Assembly (NCBI RefSeq): GCF_003260125.1
Contig: NZ_QHKO01000002.1
Location: 503,378-567,377 of the forward strand
Length of the DNA stretch: 64,000 nucleotides
Origin: Lujinxingia litoralis
GTDB lineage: Bacteria; Myxococcota_A; Bradymonadia; Bradymonadales; Bradymonadaceae
Direction: 5' to 3'
Part shown: positions 44,043 to 53,803 of the stretch, piece by piece
Layout of the letters: the number at the start of each line of letters is the position of its first letter
Numbering within the stretch: position 1 is the stretch's first letter
The notes under the pieces: model-generated
Databases searched by the model: none
Told to the model about the DNA's origin: nothing
The model's input: only the letters and a program-made list of their open reading frames with translations
Made by a program: the position numbers and the translations under genes

Positions 44043-44115
44043 GCGGGAGTAGCTCAACTGGTAGAGCATCAGCCTTCCAAGCTGAGGGTTGCGGGTTCGA
44101 GTCCCGTCTCCCGCT
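44043..44115 (+). tRNA. tRNA-Gly (anticodon TCC)
   Basis: The acceptor stem GCGGGAG / CTCCCGC and an anticodon loop CTTCCAA giving TCC are intact, with a canonical T-arm. CCA is not encoded. It is third in the cluster. Confidence 0.97.
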
Positions 44116-44159
44116 CTCAAACATAGCTGTCAACGTTACCAGTCGTTGATAAGCGTCAC

Positions 44160-44232
<73 letters not shown>

Positions 44233-44256
44233 CTACGGCAAAGCCACTGGACGCAT

Positions 44257-44278
44257 GAGCCCCTGGAAACAGGGGCTC
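44257..44278 (+). other. hairpin in the tuf leader
   Basis: A nine-base stem GAGCCCCTG / CAGGGGCTC closed by a GAAA tetraloop lies 24 bases after tRNA-Thr(GGT) and 120 before tuf. Without a T run it is more likely a processing or stability element than a terminator. Confidence 0.5.
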
Positions 44279-44397
44279 AGCGATGTTGTCAGGTGGCAAC
44301 GTCGTGCGGTCAAACCCGTTGACCAGGCGCTGCCCGTCCAACCCAAGCATTTGTCAAACGCACACTTGGCGAACAACCGCCAGAGGAGTTGAGAATC

Positions 44398-45591
<1,194 letters not shown>

Positions 45592-45600
45592 GATGGTTTA

Positions 45601-45623
45601 GCGCCCCCGCCAGTCGGGGGCGC
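45601..45623 (+). terminator. hairpin after tuf
   Basis: GCGCCCCC / GGGGGCGC with a seven-base loop lies ten bases after the tuf stop, followed by A-rich sequence rather than T. A second stem (CAGGGCG / CGCCCTG) follows at 45671-45691. Together they may end or process the tuf transcript before tRNA-Trp. Confidence 0.5.
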
Positions 45624-45712
45624 GAAATAAACCGCGATGGGCCATCGTTGGAGTATTCCCGCGATGGGGGCAGGGCGCCGCGAGCGCCCTGTTCTGGCCT
45701 ATCGGCCGGTTT

Positions 45713-45785
45713 AGGCCAGTAGCTCAGTTGGTAGAGCATCGGATTCCAAATCCGACGGTCGGGGGTTCGAGTCCCTCCTGGCCTG
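45713..45785 (+). tRNA. tRNA-Trp (anticodon CCA)
   Basis: The acceptor stem AGGCCAG / CTGGCCT and an anticodon loop TTCCAAA giving CCA are intact, with a canonical T-arm. tRNA-Trp directly before secE is a widely conserved bacterial arrangement. Confidence 0.97.
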
Positions 45786-45902
45786 CTTCCCGATGATTCG
45801 GGAGTTTACGCGCGGGGCCTCTTTATGAGTGCCCCGTCTTTGTTCCCGGCGCCGGTCGCTCATGGATTTGAGCCGCCTTCTTGGCGCCAAACGAGAGCGA
45901 TT

Positions 45903-46292
45903 ATGGACGTTTCGCGCTTAGTGACGCTGACGTATATCACCACGGCCATCGTGGCGTTCGTCATCTTCCAGAAGACGTATCAATGGATTGAGACGTCGAT
46001 CGATGCGGTGTCTGACTTTATGGTCATTCCCCCGATCATCACGCTTACGACCGCGTTGGCAGTAGCCTCGGTGGTCGGGCTTGTGCTCTGGATGAAGCGT
46101 CATCCCAAGGTGGATCCCTTCCTCACCGAAGTGATCATCGAGATGAAGAAGGTCACCTGGCCGAGCTGGAAAGAGACCCAGCGGTCGACCATTGTTGTGA
46201 TTATCTTCAGCATCATCTTGAGCTTCTTTCTCTGGGGTTCCGACCAGGTCTGGAAGCGAGTCACCGACTACATCCTGACGATCGGCATCTAA
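45903..46292 (+). CDS. secE: preprotein translocase subunit SecE
   Basis: SecE clamps SecY in the Sec translocon. The 129-residue protein has three membrane helices (about 6-24, 41-61, 100-118), as in gammaproteobacterial SecE, and the conserved cytoplasmic amphipathic segment EVIIEMKKVTWPSWKETQRST before the last helix. I start at the ATG at 45903. A longer frame opens at an ATG at 45825, but its 26 extra codons have much lower third-position GC than the rest of the gene. It lies 12 bases before nusG. Confidence 0.92.
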   Translation: MDVSRLVTLTYITTAIVAFVIFQKTYQWIETSIDAVSDFMVIPPIITLTTALAVASVVGLVLWMKRHPKVDPFLTEVIIEMKKVTWPSWKETQRSTIVVIIFSIILSFFLWGSDQVWKRVTDYILTIGI

Positions 46293-46304
46293 GGACGAAC
46301 ACGC

Positions 46305-46859
46305 ATGGCATCTTCGGACACCAAAGAGTGGTACATCGTCCAGACCTACTCCGGATACGAGAACAAGGCGAAGCTCGCTCTTGAAGAGCGTATTCGCTCG
46401 GAGGGGGTCGAGGACGACTTCGACGAAATCTTCATTCCGACCGAGACTATCGTCGAGGTTAAGAACGGCAAGCGTCGTGAGCGCACCCGTAAGTTTTATG
46501 CGGGTTATATCTTTGTGAAGATGGTGCTCTCGGATCGGGCCTGGCACGTGGTCAAGAATACGCCCAAGGTCGTGGGATTTGTGGGCGGAAACCAGCGCAA
46601 GCCCGCACCTGTGCCGGAGTCAGAGTTCCGTAAGATCACCGAGCGGATCGAAGAAGGTAAGATGTCCGCCGGCCCGAGCTACAACTTCCAGAAGGGCGAT
46701 AAGATCCGCGTGATCGAGGGCAACTTCAAGGACTTCACCGGCAATATTGAAGAGGTGATGGAGGAGAAGGAGAAGCTGCGGGTATTTGTCGAGATTTTCG
46801 GACGTCCGACCGCAGTGGAATTCGACTTCAACCAGGTCGAGTCGGTTGCCGACGAGTGA
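46305..46859 (+). CDS. nusG: transcription termination/antitermination factor NusG
   Basis: NusG couples RNA polymerase to Rho or to the ribosome. The 184-residue protein has the NGN domain opening WYIVQTYSGYENK, the RKFYAGYIFVKM strand and the C-terminal KOW motif GDKIRVIEGNFKDFTGNIEEV. Length and order match the family. It is close behind secE, and a terminator follows at once, so rplK has its own start. Confidence 0.97.
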   Translation: MASSDTKEWYIVQTYSGYENKAKLALEERIRSEGVEDDFDEIFIPTETIVEVKNGKRRERTRKFYAGYIFVKMVLSDRAWHVVKNTPKVVGFVGGNQRKPAPVPESEFRKITERIEEGKMSAGPSYNFQKGDKIRVIEGNFKDFTGNIEEVMEEKEKLRVFVEIFGRPTAVEFDFNQVESVADE

Positions 46860-46883
46860 GAGTCAAAAAAGTTTGAGCAAATG

Positions 46884-46914
46884 ACGCCGGGTCCTTGATC
46901 CGGCGTTTTTTTTG
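46884..46914 (+). terminator. terminator between nusG and rplK
   Basis: The stem ACGCCGG / CCGGCGT with a nine-base loop is followed by a long T run. It separates secE-nusG from the ribosomal protein unit. Confidence 0.88.
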
Positions 46915-47075
46915 TTGTACTGAACCGCTCCCCGCACCGATTGCGGCCGTAGTGGCGCGCAAGGCAAGGTGGGGATTTTTTATGGCAGGAGTTGGTTTGA
47001 GCGCGGTGAGGTCATCGTGCCCGGAAGCCAACGCGAACTGCACGCCCACAGATGATGGGCGGAGATGAGGAGCAT

Positions 47076-47519
47076 ATGGCTAAGAAAGTCGTAGGACAGA
47101 TTAAGCTGCAGGTCCCTGCGGGTAAGGCGAACCCCTCGCCGCCCGTCGGTCCGGCGTTGGGCCAGCACGGCGTCAACATCATGGAGTTCTGCAAGACGTT
47201 TAATGCGCGCACGCAGGACCAGGCCGGGATGATCATTCCGGTTGTGATCACGGTGTACGGCGACCGTTCGTTCGATTTCATCACCAAGACCCCGCCGGCG
47301 GCGGTGCTGGTGCTCAAGGAGCTGGGGATTTCCTCGGGCTCCGGTGTGCCGAACCGCGATAAGGTGGGTCAGCTCACGTATGAGCAGGTCAAGAAGATCG
47401 CTGAGATCAAGCTCCCCGATCTGAGCACCGACGACATTGACGCTGCTGCACGTACCGTTGCCGGTACGTGCCGTTCGATGGGTGTGGATGTGATCGGTAT
47501 GGAGGTGGACAATGCCTAA
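47076..47519 (+). CDS. rplK: 50S ribosomal protein L11
   Basis: L11 forms the GTPase-associated centre with 23S rRNA. The 147-residue protein has the N-terminal [26 protein letters not shown] and C-terminal [15 protein letters not shown] signatures. The ATG at 47076 follows GAGGAG; an upstream in-frame Met at 47052 is out of register with the family start. It overlaps rplA by eight bases. Confidence 0.97.
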   Translation: MAKKVVGQIKLQVPAGKANPSPPVGPALGQHGVNIMEFCKTFNARTQDQAGMIIPVVITVYGDRSFDFITKTPPAAVLVLKELGISSGSGVPNRDKVGQLTYEQVKKIAEIKLPDLSTDDIDAAARTVAGTCRSMGVDVIGMEVDNA

Positions 47520-48213
47520 GCGCGGAAAGAAGTACGAAATGGCGGCGGCGAAGGTCGACAGCCTGAAGCGTTACGAGTTGGAAGAAGCTGTGGCGCTGGT
47601 CAAGACGCTCTCGTTTGCGAAGTTTGACGAGTCCGTGGATGCGGCGATCAACCTCAACGTTAATCCCCGTCACGCCGACCAGATGGTTCGCGGCGCGGTT
47701 TCGCTGCCTCACGGCATCGGTAAAGAGACCCGCGTGCTGGTGTTCGCCAAGGGCGAGAAGGCCAAAGAAGCGCAGGACGCCGGTGCGGACTTCGTGGGCA
47801 GCGATGACTTGATCGAGAAGATCAACGGTGGCTGGACCGACTGGGATGTGACCGTGGCCACGCCCGACATGATGGGCCAGGTCGGTCGCATCGGTCGTGT
47901 GCTCGGACCGCGTGGTCTGATGCCGAACCCGAAGGCCGGCACGGTGACCTTTGATGTGGCCAAGATCGTGAATGAGCTTAAGGCCGGTCGCGTGGAGTTC
48001 CGCGTGGACAAGGCTGGTATCATTCACATCGGCGTGGGGCGCACGAGCTTTGACGCTCAGAAGCTCAGCGAGAACGTCGAAGCGCTGATCGAGACGCTGG
48101 CGCGTCTGAAGCCGGCGAGTTCGAAGTCGCCGTACTTCAAGAGCATTGCGCTGAGCTCGACGATGAGCCCGTCGGTCAAGCTGGACACCGCGTTTGCGCG
48201 TGACATGCTCTGA
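47512..48213 (+). CDS. rplA: 50S ribosomal protein L1
   Basis: L1 builds the mobile L1 stalk and in many bacteria represses its own operon by binding the mRNA leader. The 233-residue protein has the family's MPKRGKKY start, the [12 protein letters not shown] motif and [15 protein letters not shown]. It overlaps rplK by eight bases and is followed by a terminator. Confidence 0.97.
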   Translation: MPKRGKKYEMAAAKVDSLKRYELEEAVALVKTLSFAKFDESVDAAINLNVNPRHADQMVRGAVSLPHGIGKETRVLVFAKGEKAKEAQDAGADFVGSDDLIEKINGGWTDWDVTVATPDMMGQVGRIGRVLGPRGLMPNPKAGTVTFDVAKIVNELKAGRVEFRVDKAGIIHIGVGRTSFDAQKLSENVEALIETLARLKPASSKSPYFKSIALSSTMSPSVKLDTAFARDML

Positions 48214-48225
48214 TCGTGATGTCTG

Positions 48226-48260
48226 AAAAAGCGTCGGCTCTGCGGAGCCGGCGCTTTTTT
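48226..48260 (+). terminator. terminator after rplA
   Basis: A stem near GCGTCGGCTC / GAGCCGGCGC, with one G-T pair and a four-base loop, has five A before it and six T after. It splits rplKA from rplJL. Confidence 0.88.
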
Positions 48261-48424
48261 CTGGCATCCGAAGAGATGCAAGCTTGACGGACGCCCTGGG
48301 CTCGACTACCAAGGGCGCCGTCAGTCGGGAGACCCCGGCGAACAACGCGAACTCCGACACAAGTCGAAGTCGCGATGACATAGAGTTGCTTTCGACGTCG
48401 AAGAAGCAGGTGAGCGCCATCGGG

Positions 48425-48612
48425 GCGTTCGTAAATCCCGCGGAGACGGTTTTATGCAACGTAGCACAGCCCCCGGCGATGGTGTCGGACAGGCTGGACG
48501 ACGTTTATGAGACCCTCCGCGCTTTGGCGCCGAGGGTTTTGTTGTTGGATGGCGTCGAGTTTTGGTGCGTAGACTACGTGCCGGGCTCGAAGCGAGAACT
48601 TAAGGAGATGCG
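48425..48612 (+). ncRNA. probable L10 leader RNA upstream of rplJ
   Basis: The region between the rplA terminator and rplJ is 350 bases with no credible gene. It contains a segment AAATCCCGCGGAGACGG near 48435 that resembles conserved L10-leader cores, and a long structured GC-rich stretch before rplJ. L10(L12) binding to such leaders represses rplJL translation. Boundaries are approximate. An open frame across it (48284-48616) has no family features. Confidence 0.45.
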
Positions 48613-49128
48613 ATGAATCGCGCGGAAAAAGAACAAGAAGTCGCGTCGATCCGCTCCGGTCTCGAGCAGGCGAAATCCGTCATCCTGGCGAGTCATGTGG
48701 GTATGGACGTGAACACGGTGAACGAACTTCGTTCGAAGTTCCGTGCCGAAGGCGTCCAGTACCGGGTGGTCAAAAATACGCTGGCGAAGCTGGCTATTGC
48801 GGGCACCGACATGGAAGTGATCTCGGATCTGTTTAAGGGCCCCGTCGCCATCGCGTACAGCGAAGAAGATGCGGTCAGCCCGGCCCGAGTGATCAAAGAC
48901 TTCGCCAAGGATCACAACGCCTACGAGGTGCGTGGTGGTTACCTGGACGGTCAGGCGCTGGATGTTGATGGCGTCAAGCGTCTGGCGGATATGCCGACCA
49001 AAGACGAGCTGCGTGCGAAAGTGCTCAGCCTGTTCACGGCGGTGCCCACCAAGTTTGTCCGCACGCTCAATGCTGCGCCGACGTCTTTCCTGCAGGTCCT
49101 TACGGCCCGCAAGCAAGACATCGCGTAA
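48613..49128 (+). CDS. rplJ: 50S ribosomal protein L10
   Basis: L10 anchors the L7/L12 stalk to the ribosome. The 171-residue protein has the start NRAEKEQEVASIRSGLEQAK, the YRVVKNTLAKLA motif and the helical C-terminus that binds L12 dimers. The ATG follows a GGAGATG-like site. rplL comes 85 bases later, on the same transcript. Confidence 0.97.
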   Translation: MNRAEKEQEVASIRSGLEQAKSVILASHVGMDVNTVNELRSKFRAEGVQYRVVKNTLAKLAIAGTDMEVISDLFKGPVAIAYSEEDAVSPARVIKDFAKDHNAYEVRGGYLDGQALDVDGVKRLADMPTKDELRAKVLSLFTAVPTKFVRTLNAAPTSFLQVLTARKQDIA

Positions 49129-49213
49129 AGACCGGAGAGGGCGACCTCTCACCCCCCTGTTTACGAACACCAAAAATGCTCGCGAGATGGCGAGCGCATA
49201 AGGAGAGCATATC

Positions 49214-49594
49214 ATGGCTGACGTTACCAAAGAGCAAGTCGTTGAGTTCCTTAGCAACATGAGCGTGATGGATCTGGCCGGTCTGGTCGAAGAGCTGGAA
49301 GAGAAGTGGGGCGTGAGCGCCGCCGCTGCTGCTCCGGTGATGATGGCTGCTGGCCCGGGTGCCGGCGAAGCCGCTGCTGAGCAGACCGAGTTCAACGTTG
49401 TTCTGGCCAGCTTCGGCGACCAGAAGATCAAGGTCATCAAGGCCGTGCGTGAGCTTACCGGTCTGGGTCTTAAGGACGCCAAGGATCTCGTGGAAGGCGC
49501 TCCGTCCAACGTCAAAGAAGGCGTGGACAAGGATGAGGCCGAGAAGATCAAGGCTGCCCTTGAAGAAGTCGGCGCGACCGTCGAACTCAAGTAA
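49214..49594 (+). CDS. rplL: 50S ribosomal protein L7/L12
   Basis: L7/L12 recruits translation factors to the ribosome. The 126-residue protein has the N-terminal dimerisation helix, the Ala-rich hinge ([20 protein letters not shown]) and the C-terminal [20 protein letters not shown]...[13 protein letters not shown] domain. A 22-base perfect hairpin follows, and rpoB is not next. Confidence 0.98.
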   Translation: MADVTKEQVVEFLSNMSVMDLAGLVEELEEKWGVSAAAAAPVMMAAGPGAGEAAAEQTEFNVVLASFGDQKIKVIKAVRELTGLGLKDAKDLVEGAPSNVKEGVDKDEAEKIKAALEEVGATVELK

Positions 49595-49626
49595 TCTCGC
49601 GCTCCCGTAGAGGAGCGAGATGAACG

Positions 49627-49674
49627 AAACGCAAATACCCCGCAACCTCTTCAGGTTGCGGGGTATTTGCGTTT
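49627..49674. terminator. strong 22-bp hairpin terminator after rplL
   Basis: A perfect 22-base inverted repeat (left arm 49627-49648, right arm 49653-49674) with loop CTTC is rich in GC at its heart and bounded by AAATA/TATTT. It is the most stable simple hairpin I see in the window. Confidence 0.93.
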
Positions 49675-49687
49675 GGGGGGATAGGTC

Positions 49688-49877
49688 GGGTGCCAGGCGA
49701 GCGAAGGGGTGCCAGGTGCAGGATCGGGTGCCGCTAGCTCGGGTGCCAGGTGAGCGAACAGGTGCCAGGCGCTAGCTCGGGTGCCAGGTGAGCGAACAGG
49801 TGCCAGGCGCTAGCTCGGGTGCCAGGTGAGCGAACAGGTGCCAGGCGCTAGCTCGGGTGCCAGGTGAGCGAACAGGG
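49688..49877 (+). repeat. 38-bp dimeric repeat array (GGTGCCAGG family)
   Basis: After a few degenerate cores, four 38-base units start at 49741, 49779, 49817 and 49855 (the last partial). Each unit is two 19-base halves: GGTGCCAGGTGAGCGAACA and GGTGCCAGGCGCTAGCTCG. The array follows rplL and its terminator on the same strand and ends at the stop codon (49878) of the convergent anti-sigma gene. Confidence 0.93.
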
Positions 49878-51146
49878 TTAGCGGTCGGACGTTTTACGAA
49901 GTTCTTCGGCCTGCTGTCGGGCGTTTCGGGCCGCCTGGGGGTTGTTGAGTTCGTCGTGAGCCCAGGCGATGAGGTCGTAGGCGCGTGCGCGGCGTTCGGG
50001 GGAAGTTTCGCTCTGGAGCGCGGAGGTGGCCTCCTGGAGAGTTTGCTCAGGGTTGGCGTTGGCGCGGGCGCGTTCGGCGCGCTGGAGGGCGCTTGCCGCG
50101 GGGGCAAAGGAAAATTCGTCGTCGGCCGCTTCGGCGGGAGCCACGAGGTTGTCTTCGATTGCTGCGGACGGGGGGGCTTGTTCGGCTTGTGGTGCGGCAC
50201 CCAGGGATGGGGCCGTGGCGAGTTCGCGTTCGGCGGGGGCATCGCGGCGCGTGCCGATTCCACCGCCGCCGCGACCGAAGCCGGTCATGCCTTCGGTCAT
50301 GGGAGCAGCCGTGGTGCGGGAGCGGGTCCGGGCAGCTGCGGCCGGGGCTTTTGCGCGCGGAGTGGCGTCGGATTCTACGAGTTCGTCGAGTGTGGTGGGG
50401 AGAGCGGGTTCGGCAGGGCGTGAAGGTGCCAGGGAGGGCTCGGCGAGGGCTTTGCGGGCGGGAGATGGGCCACTTCGGTCGGCGGTGGTCGAAGCGGGGG
50501 CCCGGCGTTTGCGTTGCGCGGGGGCGGGCTCCCGGGGCTTTTGCTCGGCCAGGTTGGCAGCGGGCGCAGCCTCGGTGATTTCGGCGATCTCGGCGATTTC
50601 GGCGCGAGGATCGGCTTCCGGAGCCTCGTGTTCTTCTGCCGGGAGGGAGGCTTTAAGGGAGTCTGCGGCGGCTTCTTTTTTGGGGGAGGCCGGCGCAAGT
50701 TGGCCGTGTTGGAATTCGGTGGGAGAAGACGCGGCGCGGCCGAGTTCGGCGTGGGGATCGGTGCCCTGGCGAGGAGCGTCGAGGTGGAGGGTGCGCAGGA
50801 TGCCGGCGATGCCCAGGAGGAGGGCGGCGGCCACCAGGCCCTGTCGCAGGCCGGGGATGTGCCAGGTGCGTCGCCAGAGGGAGGCCCGTGGGTCGCGGGG
50901 GCCGCGACGCGGGGCGGGGGCGTGTGCGCGTGCGTCTTCCAGGATGCGGGCGGTGAGTTCGGGGGGAACCTGGGCCGGTGGAGCGCTGTGCTGGTTGATG
51001 AGGGCGCGGTGGTCGGTGAGCTCTTTAAAGCGGGCGCGGAGCTCGGGATCGGCGTCGAGGCGCGCGCGCAATTCGGCCGCGTCTACGGGGGAGAGGTCGC
51101 CGTAAAGGAGGTCGAGGAGCTCGTGTTCTGGGAGTTGCGGGCTCAT
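49878..51146 (-). CDS. anti-sigma factor-like membrane protein
   Basis: The 422-residue protein has an N-terminal region like cytoplasmic anti-sigma domains (HELLDLLYGDLSPVDAAELRARLDADPELRARF, residues 8-40) but no HxxxCxxC zinc motif. A single membrane helix follows at about 102-119 and then a 300-residue periplasmic part rich in Ala, Pro, Glu and Arg with low complexity. A helical end looks like a single TPR-like segment (RAYDLIAWAHDELNNPQAARNA). It lies downstream of an ECF sigma gene on the same strand and probably binds it. Signal sensed is unknown. Confidence 0.72.
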   Translation of the reverse strand: MSPQLPEHELLDLLYGDLSPVDAAELRARLDADPELRARFKELTDHRALINQHSAPPAQVPPELTARILEDARAHAPAPRRGPRDPRASLWRRTWHIPGLRQGLVAAALLLGIAGILRTLHLDAPRQGTDPHAELGRAASSPTEFQHGQLAPASPKKEAAADSLKASLPAEEHEAPEADPRAEIAEIAEITEAAPAANLAEQKPREPAPAQRKRRAPASTTADRSGPSPARKALAEPSLAPSRPAEPALPTTLDELVESDATPRAKAPAAAARTRSRTTAAPMTEGMTGFGRGGGGIGTRRDAPAERELATAPSLGAAPQAEQAPPSAAIEDNLVAPAEAADDEFSFAPAASALQRAERARANANPEQTLQEATSALQSETSPERRARAYDLIAWAHDELNNPQAARNARQQAEELRKTSDR

Positions 51147-51321
51147 CGGGGCCAGATCCAGGTCAGAGAGGCGTCGGCGGTTGATACCTGCATCCCGGTG
51201 CGGTCGGAGCGCCGGGGGGTAGGGCTATGAACGGGAACGTGGAGATTTGGATCTAAATTCGTACGCTCCGGGAGCCGAAGCATGACGGACGCGGGTGGGG
51301 AGGCGGGAAAAGAGGCGATCA

Positions 51322-52008
51322 TCATGGCAGAACCTCTCCGGCTTCATCGGCGTCGAAGCTTTCCTGGCGAAATTCGGCGAGTTCACCGCGCAGGGACTCC
51401 AGGGCGTAGCGCATGCGGCTTTTGATGGTGGGTTCGGGGCAGTCGAGGAGGGTGGCGATTTCGCGAAATTTGAGTCCGGAGATCTCGCGCAGCAGGAAGA
51501 CCTCGCGTTGGTCCTCGGGGAGTTGCTGGAGGGCGTGATCGAGGCGATCGCGGAAGACCTGTCGCTCGTGGTTCACGGTGGCCGAGCGGGCATTCAGATC
51601 GGGGAGCACGTCCTGGTGCGTGGCGCCGTCATCCTGGCCGAGGGGGCGCTGCAGGGAGAGGGTGGTCGCGCGCTGGTGCTTACGGGCGTGATCGATGCAG
51701 AGGTTGCGCGCGATGGTGTAGGCCCAGGTCGTAAATTTGGCGTCGGGAGCGTAGGAGGTTGCGCTTTTGACGATGCGCAGAAAGGTCTCCTGGAGGAGTT
51801 CTTCGGCGAGGTCGGGACGGCGGCAGCTGCGCAGGATGAAGTTGTAGAGCGGAGTCTGGTGGCGGGTGACCAGGGTGGAGAAGGCCTGGGAGTCGCCGGT
51901 GGCGTAGCGGCGCATCAGCTCTTCGTCGCTGAGCTCTCCGGGAGAGGCGTCCCGGGGGGGGCGTCTGCGCGGTCGACCGAGCAGAGACTTGATGGCAGCG
52001 AGGAGCAT
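51322..52008 (-). CDS. ECF-type RNA polymerase sigma factor
   Basis: The 228-residue protein has sigma region 2 (residues about 38-105, AFSTLVTRHQTPLYNFILR and TTWAYTIARNLCIDHARK) and region 4 (about 148-208, LPEDQREVFLLREISGLKFREIATLLDCPEPTIKSRMRYALE), with no region 3, as in extracytoplasmic-function sigma factors. Its ATG at 52008 follows GGCAGCGAGG. The likely anti-sigma gene starts 175 bases downstream, further than the usual overlap, and the gap holds no gene I can support. Confidence 0.93.
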   Translation of the reverse strand: MLLAAIKSLLGRPRRRPPRDASPGELSDEELMRRYATGDSQAFSTLVTRHQTPLYNFILRSCRRPDLAEELLQETFLRIVKSATSYAPDAKFTTWAYTIARNLCIDHARKHQRATTLSLQRPLGQDDGATHQDVLPDLNARSATVNHERQVFRDRLDHALQQLPEDQREVFLLREISGLKFREIATLLDCPEPTIKSRMRYALESLRGELAEFRQESFDADEAGEVLP

Positions 52009-52070
52009 CGGGGCGTCGGGCAGAGGGGAGAAAAAGTGCGCGACGTAGAGCTTAGCGAAGGCGGGGGGGC

Positions 52071-52100
52071 GGGGGCAACGCGCGGTGGCGCGTTGCCCCC
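52071..52100. terminator. perfect GC hairpin between lipoprotein and sigma genes
   Basis: GGGGGCAACGCGC / GCGCGTTGCCCCC is a 13-base perfect stem with a four-base loop. It lacks a T run on either side. It lies 13 bases after the HEAT-like lipoprotein stop (minus strand) and before the sigma factor. Confidence 0.55.
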
Positions 52101-52113
52101 GGGGTGAGGCTAT

Positions 52114-53397
52114 TTATTTGAGTTCATCGGCGGTCTGCCGGGCCAGTTGGCCAAGGGTGGTGCGACTCCCCCAGCCGGGGAGGCGCTGGCGCTCCGTGCT
52201 GAGGGCGGCGACCTGCTCGGCGAGTCCGGTGAGCTTCAGGGTGCCGGCGCAGACGACGCCCAGGGTTTTTGCGGACCAGGAGTCTATGGTCAGGAGTTGA
52301 GCGACTACGGGTTGGAAGTCGGTGATCTTCTCGCGCTCCATGGTGCCTTTGTAGAGGCTGCAGACCTGGTGGGAGGCGCGCTCAAAGCTGTCGTCGGACG
52401 GCAGATCCCAGCCCTCGGTGGTGGTGGGCAGGGCGGAGGCGATCAGGGGGAGGCTGTCGCGTTTGTGGGTGTCGACGATGTAGTTGGCGGCGACCCAGCG
52501 CAGCATGCCCGGGCGCTCCTGGATCACTTTTTGGAAGGTGGGGGCGGAGTCTTTGCCTTTGACGCGAGCCAGGGCTTCCATGGCGCCCTGGAGGTATTCG
52601 GCGGAGGTGTTCGGGTCGAAGATCGCGAACTCGTAATAGGAGGCGGCCTGGTCGGTGTTGGCGTTGAAGACGGCCTGGGGCAGATCGCGTTTGAGTTCGG
52701 GGTGTTCTTCGCGGGCGCGTTCGGCCAGGGCGGCGTCGATGGGGCCCTGATCTTCTTTGGGGAGGGAGGCGCGCATGGCTGTGGCGACTTTACCGGGTAA
52801 GAAGGTGGTTTTGAGCCAGGGCGCGACGAGGTCTACCGCGCCGGGACCGGCCAGCGGGACGATCTGGGCGACGGTGGCGTCGCCGAGCTGATTGCGGAGT
52901 TCGAGATCTTTTTCGAGCCAGCCCTTGAAGATGGCCTGAGCGCGAGGTTTGGTCTCGTCGCTGAAGTAGTCGTAGAGGGCGTAGGCGGCGTCTTTGGCGC
53001 GGGTGGATTGGGAGTCGCCGACGACCAATTCGGCGCCCTTTTCGCGCATTTCGTCGGTGAGTTCGGGGATGTCCTGTTGCTGCCACATGGCCTCGATGGT
53101 GGGCATGGCGCCGTCGGCCATGGCCTGTCGGGCGGCGGCATCGTTGGTTTGCTCGAGCACGCGGGGGACGCGGGCGTGATCGCCCTCTTCGATGAGGATC
53201 TGGACCGCGCGTACGCGGACCTCCATGGGTTCTTCGGGGCTCTCCGCCCAGGCGGCGAGTTGGTCGGTGCCGCCTTTGGAGGTGCGCCAGACTTCGAGAT
53301 CTTCGGGGGAGCGCTGGCAGGCGGCGGTCAGCAGAAGGGCTGCCACCAGCAGGAGGGCCAGGGCGCGGCGAAGCGGAGCGTAGAGGTAGGATCGCAT
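52114..53397 (-). CDS. lipoprotein with HEAT-like helical repeats
   Basis: The 427-residue protein has a lipoprotein signal ending LTAAC (Cys27). The rest is almost wholly alpha-helical, with repeated 30-40-residue units (for example VRVRAVQILIEEGDHARVPRVLEQ and EYLQGAMEALARVKGKDSAPTFQKVI) that resemble HEAT or ARM repeats. No catalytic residues stand out, so a binding or scaffold role is likely. It is the first of three leftward genes with the sigma/anti-sigma pair. The start at 53397 has a weak ribosome-binding site. Confidence 0.7.
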   Translation of the reverse strand: MRSYLYAPLRRALALLLVAALLLTAACQRSPEDLEVWRTSKGGTDQLAAWAESPEEPMEVRVRAVQILIEEGDHARVPRVLEQTNDAAARQAMADGAMPTIEAMWQQQDIPELTDEMREKGAELVVGDSQSTRAKDAAYALYDYFSDETKPRAQAIFKGWLEKDLELRNQLGDATVAQIVPLAGPGAVDLVAPWLKTTFLPGKVATAMRASLPKEDQGPIDAALAERAREEHPELKRDLPQAVFNANTDQAASYYEFAIFDPNTSAEYLQGAMEALARVKGKDSAPTFQKVIQERPGMLRWVAANYIVDTHKRDSLPLIASALPTTTEGWDLPSDDSFERASHQVCSLYKGTMEREKITDFQPVVAQLLTIDSWSAKTLGVVCAGTLKLTGLAEQVAALSTERQRLPGWGSRTTLGQLARQTADELK

Positions 53398-53497
53398 AGG
53401 TCGGTCTCGTACCAGGGCAGAGGTCAGTTTACATCAGGTCTCAGGCGCGGGGCGCGGGTATCACTGTGGGCGCCAACGATAGTCGTCGCGGTGGGTG

Positions 53498-53795
53498 GTG
53501 TCCACTGCGGGGGACGCGCCTGGTGGCCTGGCACCGTACGTGGATCGAAGGTCTGGCACCGGATCGGGGGTCAGGCGTCGGATCGGTGGTCTGGCACCGG
53601 ATCGAGGCCAGGCAGTGGATCGGTGGCCTGGCACCGTGACGAGGATCGGTGGCCTGGCACCGTGCCGAAGACCAGGGCTCGGATCGGAGATTAGGGCCCG
53701 GCTCGGAGGCCAGGTGTCGGATCGGTGGCCTGGCACCGTGCCGAAGACCAGGGCTCGGCTCGGAGGCCAGGTGCCGGATCGGTGGCCTGGCACCG
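53498..53795 (-). repeat. 19-bp degenerate repeat array, minus-strand orientation (GGTGCCAGG family)
   Basis: Read on the minus strand, about a dozen 19-base units run from 53795 downward. The best are CGGTGCCAGGCCACCGATC; others are variants such as CGACACCTGGCCTCCGAGC. The first unit begins nine bases after the stop of the minus-strand endonuclease gene (53804). It is the only array of the family on this strand, and it follows a gene on this strand. It fills most of the 406-base gap before the lipoprotein gene. Confidence 0.85.
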
Positions 53796-53803
53796 GAGCG
53801 CTG

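Noticed and set aside
45825..45902. 26-residue N-terminal extension of SecE
   Set aside because: Third-position GC drops sharply there, and the downstream ATG gives a normal SecE length.
48284..48616. 110-residue open frame between rplA and rplJ
   Set aside because: It fills the rplJ leader, has no family features, and the region is better explained as an L10-type leader.
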